Shown here: piece after piece, positions 43,910 to 53,582 of the stretch | Layout: each line of letters opens with the position of its first letter | Position numbering within the stretch: the stretch's first letter is position 1 | Assembly (NCBI RefSeq): GCF_026421305.1 | Contig: NZ_JAPJBQ010000008.1 | Location: 62,001 to 126,000, forward strand | Length of the DNA stretch: 64,000 nucleotides | DNA from: Dyella silvae | Lineage (GTDB): Bacteria; Pseudomonadota; Gammaproteobacteria; Xanthomonadales; Rhodanobacteraceae | Direction: 5' to 3' | The notes under the pieces: model-generated | What the model saw: the letters and a program-made list of their open reading frames with translations, nothing else | What the model was told of the DNA's origin: nothing | Database searches by the model: none | Made by a program: the position numbers and the translations under genes

Positions 43910-46306
43910 CTACTCGACGAGGGTGACGCCTAACGGACGATCATCGCTGCGGCCTCTGTCATCCACGACGCGCACCTCATAGTTGCCCGCGTTTGGTGGT
44001 TGCCAGAACAGCGGCTCGCCCGGCGCGGTACGCCCCACATAGGCGTCGTTGACGAACCAGTACATCTCGCGAACCGAGGCGTCGGCATTGGCATTGAAGG
44101 CGATGCGATCTTCACCGGCCGATTTCAGGCGCATGGCATAGATGCTGCCCTTCAAGGGGGAGGTGATGGCCGGCGGCTCGCCATCGATGCTTCCATTTCC
44201 GCAGGCATCGTTGCGGGGTGGCGTGCGGCGCGGCATGCCGGCCTGCACAAACACCCGCTGCAATTCGGATGGCCAGAACTCATAGACCTCAACGTGCGTA
44301 CGTTTGCCCGCGTACGGCGGACACGCCGGTTGGCCGGTGGCATCGTCGATCAACACAGGCCGATGCACCTGGCTTACGCGAATCGGCGACTTGCCGGGAA
44401 TGAACCAGGTCATGCCCCGCTGAGGGCACCACTGGTTCGGCAGGTCACCACTGGCAAGGCAGATTTCCACGCGGCGCAGATGCGCAGGCATGTGGCGAAT
44501 CGGCTCTGCCATCTGCGGCTGTGCTGCACGCAGCGCGTCGACCATCTGGAAGAACAGCGGCGCGGCAGCCTCCACACCGACAAACGCCGGATTGCTGCTA
44601 CCGTCGAAGTTGCCTACCCAGACCACCAGCACGTAGGGGCCGAAGCTGCCCGCGGTCCAGGCGTCGCGGAAACCCCAGGAAGTGCCGGTCTTCCAATACA
44701 CCGGGAGGCGATCGGGTTGGGCACCGGTGGTTTCATCAGGGCGCGGATTCTGCCGCAGCATATCCATCACCATGAAGCTCGCCTCGTCACTGAGCAGGCG
44801 CGTGCTGCCTCCTTGTTGCTCGCTGGCTAGCAAGCGCAAGGTACGGAATTCGCCGCGATTGGCGAGCATCGCGTAAAGGCCGCCCAGCTCCTGCATGGTC
44901 ACTTCACCACCGCCAAGCACCAGCGCAAGGCCGTAATGCTTTTCGCTCGCCATGCGGCTGATACCGGCATCGCGCAGGAACTGATAGAACGTCGGCTGCT
45001 GCAACTGCGACGCTACCCATACCGCGGGAATGTTGCGGCTACGCACCAACGCTTCGGTCGCGGTTACCGGGCCCAGGAAATGGCCATCGAAGTTTTCCGG
45101 CGTGTAGGGACCGAACGCCGTAGGCACGTCGCGCAACACGGTCTGGGGATGCAATACGCCCTGATCAAAACCAAGGCCATAGATGAAAGGTTTGAGCGTC
45201 GAACCCGGCGAACGCTTGGCGAGCGTACCGTTGACCTGCCCCTGGATGGCAGCGTTCGCATAATCGGCAGAGCCAATGAGCGCCTTGATGCCCATGTCGC
45301 GCGTGTCGATTAGTACGGCCGCAGCATTGCGGATGCCTCGTCCATCATTGCGCTCGATGTATCGGCTGACCTGCCGTTCCAGCACATGCTGCAGGTCCAG
45401 ATCCAGCGTCGTGACGACACGGCTGTCCTGCGCTTGCGGTGGGACTATGCGCCGTTGCGACAGCACCTGATCGACCGCATGCGGCGCCTCAAATGGCAGC
45501 TGGGAAAGCGGACGCAAGCGCAGCGGCAAGGCAAACAGCGGCTGTAACGTGCCGTCCTCGGGATGGTGCGCTTTCCATCGTGCAAACAGACGATTGCGCG
45601 ATGCGGTGAGTCGCGTGCCGATCACATCGGGCGCATCGGCGCCTCCCTGCAGCCGGCGGGTGGGGTCCTGCGGTATGACGGCCAGTGTCAACGCCTCGGG
45701 CAAGCTGAGCGCACTGGCGGGCTTGTCGAAGTAGGCCACGCTGGCGGCACCCACGCCCTCGACATTGCGGCCGTAGGGTGCGTAATTGAGGTACGCCTCC
45801 AGAATCTCGCTCTTCGAATAGAACAGTTCCAGTTGCACGGCCCGCACGACCTGCCGCGCCTTGCCGAGCGGTGTGCGCGTATTGAGCCGCCACAACAAGC
45901 GCGCCAGCTGCATGGAGACGGTGGAGCCACCCTGGCGATTGCCATGACTCACATAGGTCACCCAGGCGCCGCGCAACAGACCGTAAGGGTTGACGCCAGG
46001 GTGCCAGCGATACCAGCGGTCCTCGTGCAACAGCACGCCGTCGACCAAGGCTGGAGAAATATCTTTCAACGGCACCCACAGGCGATAACGGTCATCGCTG
46101 GCAAGCGTCAACCGCAGCAGTCGTCCACGCGCGTCATACACCGCCGTGGATGAAGGCAACCATGCATTGAGCGGTCGATGTGGCCACAGACGGCACCCGA
46201 CCAACAGCGCCGCCAGCAGGGCAAACCCCACCAGCCAGTTCTGCCAGCGAACCAGCCAGCGCACCAGGGCATTGCAATAGCGAGCGATTGGCAGAGACAT
46301 GGTCAT
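43910..46306 (-). CDS. pbpC: Penicillin-binding protein 1C
   Basis: 798 residues. A membrane anchor (residues 24-40) precedes a GT51 transglycosylase with LLHEDRWYRWHPGVNP (catalytic Glu) and GGSTVSMQLARLL. The transpeptidase follows, with the active-site Ser in SPGSTLKPF, then SRN and KTGTSWG. A C-terminal BiPBP_C domain carries a long Cys-containing region. PBP1C polymerises and cross-links peptidoglycan. In E. coli its gene lies next to the alpha-2-macroglobulin gene, as here (51 bases apart), suggesting a shared defence of the cell wall. ATG codons at 46306 and 46300 compete. Confidence 0.95.
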   Translation of the reverse strand: MTMSLPIARYCNALVRWLVRWQNWLVGFALLAALLVGCRLWPHRPLNAWLPSSTAVYDARGRLLRLTLASDDRYRLWVPLKDISPALVDGVLLHEDRWYRWHPGVNPYGLLRGAWVTYVSHGNRQGGSTVSMQLARLLWRLNTRTPLGKARQVVRAVQLELFYSKSEILEAYLNYAPYGRNVEGVGAASVAYFDKPASALSLPEALTLAVIPQDPTRRLQGGADAPDVIGTRLTASRNRLFARWKAHHPEDGTLQPLFALPLRLRPLSQLPFEAPHAVDQVLSQRRIVPPQAQDSRVVTTLDLDLQHVLERQVSRYIERNDGRGIRNAAAVLIDTRDMGIKALIGSADYANAAIQGQVNGTLAKRSPGSTLKPFIYGLGFDQGVLHPQTVLRDVPTAFGPYTPENFDGHFLGPVTATEALVRSRNIPAVWVASQLQQPTFYQFLRDAGISRMASEKHYGLALVLGGGEVTMQELGGLYAMLANRGEFRTLRLLASEQQGGSTRLLSDEASFMVMDMLRQNPRPDETTGAQPDRLPVYWKTGTSWGFRDAWTAGSFGPYVLVVWVGNFDGSSNPAFVGVEAAAPLFFQMVDALRAAQPQMAEPIRHMPAHLRRVEICLASGDLPNQWCPQRGMTWFIPGKSPIRVSQVHRPVLIDDATGQPACPPYAGKRTHVEVYEFWPSELQRVFVQAGMPRRTPPRNDACGNGSIDGEPPAITSPLKGSIYAMRLKSAGEDRIAFNANADASVREMYWFVNDAYVGRTAPGEPLFWQPPNAGNYEVRVVDDRGRSDDRPLGVTLVE

Positions 46307-46357
46307 GCGCTTAAGCCGCCTGGCGCGCCTCCTCCCGTAGGAGGCGCGCCCTTGGGA

Positions 46358-49300
46358 TCAGGGCTGTCGAACTACCTCGATCGTCACGCCGCCCGCCGTG
46401 CGAGCCTGCACGGCACGGTCGTACAAGGACTCGCCATAAGCCGGCGGCACGACGAACTTGCCGGCGTTGGTGGCCTTGATGCGATAGACGAACTCGCCGA
46501 CATCCGGCAACGCCGTACCGTAGAGCACCACGCGATCCTCGCGCACGTCGGCATACTCCAGGCGCCAGCTGGACTGACCCACGCCAATCGGCGAACGCCA
46601 CTCGCCGGCCTTGACCGTGCTGTCGCCGCCCTGGTCTGCCGGCACGCTGCCATCGTCCTGATGATCCGTCACGACCGGCGCCGGCTGGATCACCGGCTCG
46701 AACCCACCGGGCAGCAGATCAACAATCGCGACGTTGCCCACACCCGAGCCGCCGGTCGCACGTATCTTCAGATGCACGTCGATCTCCTGACCAATAGTCA
46801 CCTTGTCGATCGACTTGCCTTTAACGTCGGTGTAGTCGCGAATGATCTCGAGACCATTCCTGATGGCCTTGCCGGATGCATCGCGGTCGTAGCCGCCCTG
46901 GCTGACCATGCGCCATGCCGGCAGGGTGCTGCCGTTCGTGAAGCGCAGCCGTTTGGCCGTGGCATCCCAGCTGCCTGCCTGCAGCAGATTCCCCTGCAGG
47001 GCAGCAATGGCCTTCACGCTACCGTCGCCGTGCACTTCGTCGATGCGCAACTTGTCCAGCTCGCCGCCAGCTTGTGTGGCGTAGGTGTCCAGCGCCAACA
47101 GGGTCATGGACGAAGACAGCGTGTTGTACCAGCCACGTTCCATCGGCTCGGTGATGTTTTCCATCACACGGGGCGACAGCGCTTTGGCGCGCTCGGGGAA
47201 ATGCTTGCTCAGCAGGTAAAGCGTGCTGGCATCGCGGATCAGTGAATCGTAGTAGTAGTCGTAGCTGTAGCTCTTGTCGGCTGCCGCACGCTCCAGCAAC
47301 TTCTGAGGCCCTGCCATCAGCTGGGCCGCCTGCTTTTCCTGCTTCAGCAGCTGATACGACGCCGCAAGCCAGGCCGCCGCGAGATCGTTTTTCCACTGAT
47401 CCGGATAAGCCTCCTGCAAGCGCTTCTGCACCGCCGCCAGATCATTGGTGGTGACGTTGCCCTGGCGGGTCAGCAGGTAGACGGCGTAAGCGCGCTGTCG
47501 CAGCAGCGGCAATCCATCCAGCGTGTCGTCACTGGCCAGCTGGTGCAGGTACTTGTTGCCAGCGTCGAACATGTCGCGCGGCACCTCCACGCCACGTTCA
47601 CGCGCCTCCAGCATGAAATGCATCGCGTAGGTCGAGACGAACGGATTGGCATCGGGCGTCGCTGCCCACAGACCAAACCCGCCCTGCCCGTTCTGGCGCG
47701 AATGCAACACATCGAGAAACTGTGTCAGCGCCTCGCTGTTGCTGATCTTCTTCTCGCTGATGGCCCGCTGCAGCGCATCGGCAAACACCTTCACCTGAGG
47801 CCACTTGGCCAGCACCAGCCGCGGCATGGCCGAGCTGATGATCTGCTCGCTGCAGTAGTGCTGGAAGTTGACGAGGTAGGTGGTGAGACCGCCGGAAAGT
47901 ACCACCGGCACCGTGGAGATTGCCGCATCACGCGAAGCGTACTCGGTGAACATGCTGCGCAGATCTGGCTTGTCCACCTTGCTGTTGGCGTCGACGCGAC
48001 CGACATCCACCTGCGTGCGATACGCCGACGCCGGGCGCACCGACACATCCACGCTCTGACGCGCGGACTTGTCACCGTAACCCGCGGTGAAACTCAGGTT
48101 GCCCGAACCCAGCTTGTCCGTGGCTTTGACCCGGAACAACGCCACGCCTTCGCGCATTTCGCCCAGCGTAAGGCTCTGCGTTGCCGCACCAATCACCTGC
48201 AACTGCGGACCGGTCTTGAGCGATACCGACACCGGCACCTGCTTGCCACTCAGGCCGGTGAGGTTGTTGGCCACGCCTACGCTGACCTCCACCTCGTCGC
48301 CAGGAGCCAGCGTGGTAGGCACGTTGGGCGAAAGCACAAAGTCACCGCGTACGGTGGTGCTTCCCTCGAACGTACCGATGCGATCAGACGAGACGGCGAC
48401 GGCCATCACCCGGAGCTTGCCGTTGAAGTAATCCGGCACCTGATAAGTCAGCTCCTTCTCGCCGTTCACATCGACAATGCCTGACCAAAAGGCTACCGGC
48501 TTGTCGCGCTTGCGCTTGAACGGATTGAGCTGACGACCGATGGCAGCATCCGCATCGCCACCCGGCGCAGCCATGGCCATCAACTTTTCGAAGTCGGGCA
48601 GGATCAAGTCGAGGATCTGCGACGTACCCACCTCAAGCATGCGCTTGCGGAAGAAGAACTTCAGCGGGTCGCCCAACTTGTAGCGGGCCACCTGCAAGAT
48701 GCCTTCATCCACGGCAAACACCACTGCGCGCGTGGGTTGTGGCGCGCTCAGCTTGAACGTCACCGTCTCGCCGGGCTTCGCCAGTGCCGGTGACGTCACC
48801 TGGATGGCATTGCGGCGAGCGTCCAGATTCACCGAGAACGGCACCACCCCATAGCTCAACGGGCTCATGAAGATTTCATCCGACGACGGATCGCGGATGT
48901 ACTGCACGTTGATATAACCGTTGCCTTCAAAGTCCGCGGGCACGGTGATGTGCTGCACCGAGCTGGTGGTGTCGGCATGGAACCAGGCGTGCGCGTACAC
49001 CTTGTCGCGCTCAATGGTGATCAGGCCGCTGCCCGCATACGGGGCACGAATGGCGATATCCACCGCCTCGCCTGGCGCATAGTCCTGTTTGCTCAAATTG
49101 AGCTGCAACTCGGCGTTACGGTCGAGCGAGCGCGACACGTTCGCCGCGCCGGCCACCGAGTACTCCACGCGATTCACTTCCACGCCGTCGCCGCTGCGCA
49201 CGATGACCAGCGCGTAGTTGCCGGGCTTGTCCGTGGGCAGTGCGTAGTCCATGCCGTTGGCGGGGATGGACAACGCGTCCTCCTTCAACGGTATTTCCTT

Positions 49301-52300
49301 GAGCTTGGACTGGTATTTGTAGACACCCGAATCCTGCTTGGTCAGCACCGAGATGTAGCGGCGCTCGATCAGGCGTACCTTCAGGTCTTTCAGTGCGATG
49401 GACTTCGCCGCGTGGTCAATCGCCACCAGATGCACGCTGCGCGGCGCATCACGGTTGATGTAGTCCAGGTTGTCGACAGACTTGTAGCCCACCAGCCAGT
49501 CATTGCTCGACACCAGTGTCTGCGCAGCGGCAGCCACACTGCGGCCACCCTCGGGCTCGTACGCCTTCACCAGGAAATACAGCTGGTAGGTGGCGTCGGC
49601 GTATTTCTTCAGGTCGAAATCGAACTCGGCATGGCCCTTGTCGTCGGTCTTGCCATCCTGCAGCTTGTCCTCATACCCCTCCTTGGCTCGGCGCACGTCG
49701 TAGAAATGGTAGTCGGGCCAGCTACGGAAGGCCGGCCACGCCGGGCGCAAGGTCAGTGAAGCCTCGACGCGACGATCCGCTGCCGGCGTACCGAACAGGT
49801 TCATCACGTCGACGATGCCCTTCACCTGATCCGGCTTCACCCAGCCCTCGGGCACTTGACCCGCGAGCTTGGCTTCCACCTTCATGCGATCCGGCAGGAA
49901 CTCCTTCACCTGCACGGTCGTGCTGCCGATCTGCGCGCCGGGCTTGCCGTCCTTGACGATGTAGAGATTGACCGTCCAGGTACCCGTCGGCGCGGTTTCG
50001 GCAGGCGCATACGCGAGCTCGCCGAAACCCGAGGCATCCATCGACATGGGCAACTGCTTGACCGACATGCCGCGCGGGTCGACGATTTCCGCCTGCAGCG
50101 GAATGCCCACGACGCTACGCGTCCAGCTTGCGGCGCGCACAATCAGGCCAACGTGGAAGGTATCGCCAGGACGGTAAATACCGCGATCGGAGAACAGATA
50201 GGCCGACAGCTGGCCTTCGTTCTGCGCATTGCGCTCGCCGCCCACGTCAAAGCGTGAGAAGTCGAGCTTGCGTTCGTAGCTGCTGTAACCACCAATCGGA
50301 AGGAACGACAGATCGTCACTCTTCTTCACGACATACAAGGTGGGCTGCTTCTCGCGCTCCAGCCCCTTGAACGTGGGGAAATGCACCACGCCATCGGCCG
50401 AAGTGGTTTCGCTGAAAAGCGTCTGACCATTGACGGCAAGTACCGATACGGTGGCGCCGCCCACCGGCTGACCGGTGCGGATGGATTGCACGAACACATC
50501 CTGGCTGCCGTCCAGCGCACGCTTTACCAGCATGCCCAGGTCGGTAACCACGATCATGCGCGTGTCGGAGGCGTTGGCGCTGCCGGCATCGTCGCCGTTG
50601 TCCGACATCCCGCTCTGGTCGGCCTCACCCTCTCCCTCGTCACCCTCCGAAGCATCGTTGCGCGGCGCTGCCTGCGGCTCGTTTTCGGCGGCCTTTTTCG
50701 CCTCCTCTCTCTTTTTCTCTGCCGCGGCGTCATAGCTGGAAAGATGCAGCAGGAACACGCCGCGCTTGCCGTCCTTCAAGTACTGCCCCAGATCCACGCC
50801 TTCATAGTGCGCCTTGGCCGGATCACCCTTGGGGAAGCTGCGCTTCTGCTCGAAGCGCTCCACGATGTGATCTTCGCTGAACATGTAATTCAACGCCGGA
50901 CGTGCGAACGTGCCTTGGTTGAAGCTCACCAGATGCTGCAGCTGATCCGGCAGCACGCGGCCGACCTCCACGCGCATGCCGGGAAGGTTTCGCGATACGA
51001 CCGAGATCCGCTTGCTGCCTGAAACGGAAAGCAGCGAGCCATCGGCCATGAAACGCAGCAGTTTGGGATAGTTGGGTACGGTGACCACCGCGGCATAGGG
51101 CTTGCCCATGGCGTAACCGCCAAACGATTCCATCCCTTTCTCTACATGCACATAAATGCGCTGCCCCGGCTCCGCACGGTACTTGAAGCTCTGAACCGTT
51201 TCGTACTCGTTCTCGGTAGGTACCAGCTCCAGCTTTAGCGGCTGCGCCTTGCGCAATTCGGCCTCGCCGACTTCGGAAACATCCCAGCTGTAAGGCGGCT
51301 CGTCATCGCCCTGCTCCACACCGGGCTTGCGATTGGGCAATACCCAGGCTTTGGTGAGTCGCGCGAGCTCGCTGTCACGCACGCTGCCGCCGACGTTGAC
51401 TACCAGCACCTGCTCAGGCTCGTACTTCTCGTTATCGACGAGCGTCGGATCGACGCTGTTGATGGTCAGGCTATAGCGCCCAGGCACGCGGACCTGTGCC
51501 TGGATGTCACTACCGGTGCCATCGCCGCCACGTACGCTGCGCACACCCTTGGCAATGCTGTAGTGCACGGCGCCCTCATCGCGAGGCAGCGCCAGCGGCT
51601 GCGAGTGAATCCAGGCGTGTAGCTTGTACTGGTCATAGGTAACGCTGTACTTGAGCGCGACGTCACGGCTGCCTTGCTGTGCCAGGCCAACCTCAATGCG
51701 CTTCTCGAAATCTGCGGTATCGACGGGATAGTTGAAGCTCACCGGCAGAATGGTCTTCTTGGCGGTGGCGTCCTGGGGATCCTGATAGAACTCGCCGTTC
51801 TCGACCTTCGCCTCGAACGCCGGGGTGTCGAAACTGAAATGATCGTCCGCCATCAGCACATGGCTGGCGAACGCCTTGGCGATGTCGAAACGCACGTCGT
51901 AGTGGCGCCCCACCGGCCAGTCGTCGCCGGGCACAAAGCGGAGGGTGTGGTCATCGACCCAACTCCACTGCCCCTTCGCGGCAGGCTGCATGACGATACC
52001 AGTCGTCACCGGCTTGCCGACAAGTTCGATGGGAGCGGCCGAACCGGAAAACGTCACCGTGAGCGGATGGATGATGATCGGCTGGTGCGCGTAGTCGGTG
52101 ATCGCGGGAACATCGACGGTCAGTGCGATTCGCGAAGGCTCAACGGGCTTGGGCCGGTTCTTGTACCACTGCCAGCCGAACCAGCCACCCGCAGCCAGCA
52201 GCAGCACAGCCACCAGCGTGCCGGCAGCCTGCATCGGCCTGCGCCGAATCCACCCACCCGTGGCCGGCAGCCATGCCGGTGCCGACCAGCTGACCTGCCC

Positions 52301-52390
52301 CAGCAAGGGCCGCAGGATCAGGCCTAAGACCGCGAACAGCCCGCGCAAAAGGCGCAGCGGCAGCGTGAGAAGAAATCGCAACAAATCCAT
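46358..52390 (-). CDS. yfhM: Bacterial alpha-2-macroglobulin (YfhM type)
   Basis: 2010 residues, a giant protease-trapping protein of the periplasm. The thioester motif is intact: Cys1513-Ser-Glu-Gln1516 within FQHYCSEQIISSAMPRLV. MG-like beta domains, an A2M family segment (AYRTQVDVGRVDANSKVDKP) and a terminal receptor-like domain follow in order. The N terminus has a hydrophobic helix and a membrane segment at 53-75, with no lipobox Cys. A charged insertion (residues about 552-610, rich in Glu, Asp, Ala, Lys) is unusual. It is the pbpC partner; together they are thought to repair walls breached by hostile proteases. Confidence 0.92.
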   Translation of the reverse strand: MDLLRFLLTLPLRLLRGLFAVLGLILRPLLGQVSWSAPAWLPATGGWIRRRPMQAAGTLVAVLLLAAGGWFGWQWYKNRPKPVEPSRIALTVDVPAITDYAHQPIIIHPLTVTFSGSAAPIELVGKPVTTGIVMQPAAKGQWSWVDDHTLRFVPGDDWPVGRHYDVRFDIAKAFASHVLMADDHFSFDTPAFEAKVENGEFYQDPQDATAKKTILPVSFNYPVDTADFEKRIEVGLAQQGSRDVALKYSVTYDQYKLHAWIHSQPLALPRDEGAVHYSIAKGVRSVRGGDGTGSDIQAQVRVPGRYSLTINSVDPTLVDNEKYEPEQVLVVNVGGSVRDSELARLTKAWVLPNRKPGVEQGDDEPPYSWDVSEVGEAELRKAQPLKLELVPTENEYETVQSFKYRAEPGQRIYVHVEKGMESFGGYAMGKPYAAVVTVPNYPKLLRFMADGSLLSVSGSKRISVVSRNLPGMRVEVGRVLPDQLQHLVSFNQGTFARPALNYMFSEDHIVERFEQKRSFPKGDPAKAHYEGVDLGQYLKDGKRGVFLLHLSSYDAAAEKKREEAKKAAENEPQAAPRNDASEGDEGEGEADQSGMSDNGDDAGSANASDTRMIVVTDLGMLVKRALDGSQDVFVQSIRTGQPVGGATVSVLAVNGQTLFSETTSADGVVHFPTFKGLEREKQPTLYVVKKSDDLSFLPIGGYSSYERKLDFSRFDVGGERNAQNEGQLSAYLFSDRGIYRPGDTFHVGLIVRAASWTRSVVGIPLQAEIVDPRGMSVKQLPMSMDASGFGELAYAPAETAPTGTWTVNLYIVKDGKPGAQIGSTTVQVKEFLPDRMKVEAKLAGQVPEGWVKPDQVKGIVDVMNLFGTPAADRRVEASLTLRPAWPAFRSWPDYHFYDVRRAKEGYEDKLQDGKTDDKGHAEFDFDLKKYADATYQLYFLVKAYEPEGGRSVAAAAQTLVSSNDWLVGYKSVDNLDYINRDAPRSVHLVAIDHAAKSIALKDLKVRLIERRYISVLTKQDSGVYKYQSKLKEIPLKEDALSIPANGMDYALPTDKPGNYALVIVRSGDGVEVNRVEYSVAGAANVSRSLDRNAELQLNLSKQDYAPGEAVDIAIRAPYAGSGLITIERDKVYAHAWFHADTTSSVQHITVPADFEGNGYINVQYIRDPSSDEIFMSPLSYGVVPFSVNLDARRNAIQVTSPALAKPGETVTFKLSAPQPTRAVVFAVDEGILQVARYKLGDPLKFFFRKRMLEVGTSQILDLILPDFEKLMAMAAPGGDADAAIGRQLNPFKRKRDKPVAFWSGIVDVNGEKELTYQVPDYFNGKLRVMAVAVSSDRIGTFEGSTTVRGDFVLSPNVPTTLAPGDEVEVSVGVANNLTGLSGKQVPVSVSLKTGPQLQVIGAATQSLTLGEMREGVALFRVKATDKLGSGNLSFTAGYGDKSARQSVDVSVRPASAYRTQVDVGRVDANSKVDKPDLRSMFTEYASRDAAISTVPVVLSGGLTTYLVNFQHYCSEQIISSAMPRLVLAKWPQVKVFADALQRAISEKKISNSEALTQFLDVLHSRQNGQGGFGLWAATPDANPFVSTYAMHFMLEARERGVEVPRDMFDAGNKYLHQLASDDTLDGLPLLRQRAYAVYLLTRQGNVTTNDLAAVQKRLQEAYPDQWKNDLAAAWLAASYQLLKQEKQAAQLMAGPQKLLERAAADKSYSYDYYYDSLIRDASTLYLLSKHFPERAKALSPRVMENITEPMERGWYNTLSSSMTLLALDTYATQAGGELDKLRIDEVHGDGSVKAIAALQGNLLQAGSWDATAKRLRFTNGSTLPAWRMVSQGGYDRDASGKAIRNGLEIIRDYTDVKGKSIDKVTIGQEIDVHLKIRATGGSGVGNVAIVDLLPGGFEPVIQPAPVVTDHQDDGSVPADQGGDSTVKAGEWRSPIGVGQSSWRLEYADVREDRVVLYGTALPDVGEFVYRIKATNAGKFVVPPAYGESLYDRAVQARTAGGVTIEVVRQP

Positions 52391-52712
52391 GATGCTTCCC
52401 TGGTTTTCATCCAATGAACACGGTGACGGCGCATGGCCCGGCCTTGGGCAAAGCCCGGATGCGCCAAAACACCCGCCTCTCGCGAAGCGGACCTGACACA
52501 CCGGGTGTTCCCCACATCATCCTGCTCGCCGAACATGGCGAAATGCAGGGCGGATTCTGGCATGCGCCAGTCAAAGACGCATGAGGAAAAGTCTGACTCG
52601 TGCGAAGTCGCCCGCGTCGCCTTGCGCGACAGGGCCTGTATGGGATGCAGCGACTGCCGAAGCGGTCGCAGCATGGGCGGCCGGCGCTAGGCGCCGACCG
52701 CCTGACGAAGCG
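52391..52712. other. Intergenic region between yfhM and galU
   Basis: 322 bases with no gene I can support. It holds the presumed promoter of yfhM (an A-tract near 52590) and a strong GC hairpin at 52676-52702. Short open frames here are shadows of galU or have no start signals. Confidence 0.5.
52676..52702 (-). terminator. GC-rich hairpin after galU
   Basis: GGCGGCCGGCGC/GCGCCGACCGCC stem (one mismatch) around TAG, 11 bases past the galU stop. No T run. Confidence 0.5.
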
Positions 52713-53582
52713 TCAGAGTGCAGCCATAAGCTCGCGCACCACCGGCGCAAGCTTGGGGTCCTGCAGGGCCATATGCATGGTGGCGCGCACCAGACCAGCC
52801 TTGTTGCCGCAGTCGAAGCGAGTACCTTCAAAACGATAAGCCAGCACCTTGCCCTGCTCCTTGAGCAGCGCCTCAATGGCGTCGGTCAGCTGAATCTCGC
52901 CGCCGGCGCCCGGCGTGGTCTGCTCCAGCAGCTCGAAGATGCGTCCCGGCAGCACATAACGGCCCACCACGGCGAGGTTGGACGGCGCATCGGCCGGCTT
53001 GGGCTTCTCGACCATGTGGCGAATCTGCGCGCTGCGCTCATCGACAGGCGTGGCGTCGACGATGCCGTACTTGTCGGTGTCGCTGTGTGGCACCTCTTCG
53101 ACGGCGATCACACCGGCCTGCTGCCCTTCGGCGAGCTCCGCCATCTGGCGCAGGGCACCCTTGCCCTTGTTCCAGATAAGGTCGTCCGGAAGGACAACGC
53201 CAAACGGCTCATCACCCACCACCGGCTTAGCGCACAGCACCGCGTGACCGAGGCCAAGCGCTTCGGGCTGGGTCACAAAGATGGCGCGCACATGCTTGGG
53301 CAACGTGCCCTGCACCAGAGCAAGCAGTTCGTCCTTGCCCTTCTCCTGCAGTTTCGCTTCCAGCTCGTACGCCTTGTCGAAATAGTCGGCAATCGCGTGC
53401 TTATAGCGATTGGTGACAAAGATCAGCGTGTCCGCGCCCGCGTCCACGGCCTCGTCTACGGCGTACTGAATCAAGGGACGATCCAGCACCGGCAACATCT
53501 CCTTCGCCACCACCTTGGTGGCCGGCAGGAAACGCGTGCCGAGACCGGCGACAGGGAACACGACCTTACGCAGCTTGCTCAC
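52713..53582 (-). CDS. galU: UTP-glucose-1-phosphate uridylyltransferase
   Basis: 289 residues starting at GTG. The nucleotidyltransferase signature is VVFPVAGLGTRFLPATKVVAKEMLPVLDRPLIQYAVDEA, and GVVLPDDLIWNKGKG supplies metal contact. It makes UDP-glucose for lipopolysaccharide core, trehalose and capsular sugars. The GTG immediately follows the stop of the upstream dehydratase, with GGAG inside the latter's last codons, so the two are coupled. It ends at a hairpin. Confidence 0.97.
   Translation of the reverse strand: MSKLRKVVFPVAGLGTRFLPATKVVAKEMLPVLDRPLIQYAVDEAVDAGADTLIFVTNRYKHAIADYFDKAYELEAKLQEKGKDELLALVQGTLPKHVRAIFVTQPEALGLGHAVLCAKPVVGDEPFGVVLPDDLIWNKGKGALRQMAELAEGQQAGVIAVEEVPHSDTDKYGIVDATPVDERSAQIRHMVEKPKPADAPSNLAVVGRYVLPGRIFELLEQTTPGAGGEIQLTDAIEALLKEQGKVLAYRFEGTRFDCGNKAGLVRATMHMALQDPKLAPVVRELMAAL

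Noticed and set aside
52324-52674. Minus-strand frame upstream of yfhM
   Set aside because: It overlaps the yfhM start in another frame, with no domain and no plausible ribosome site.
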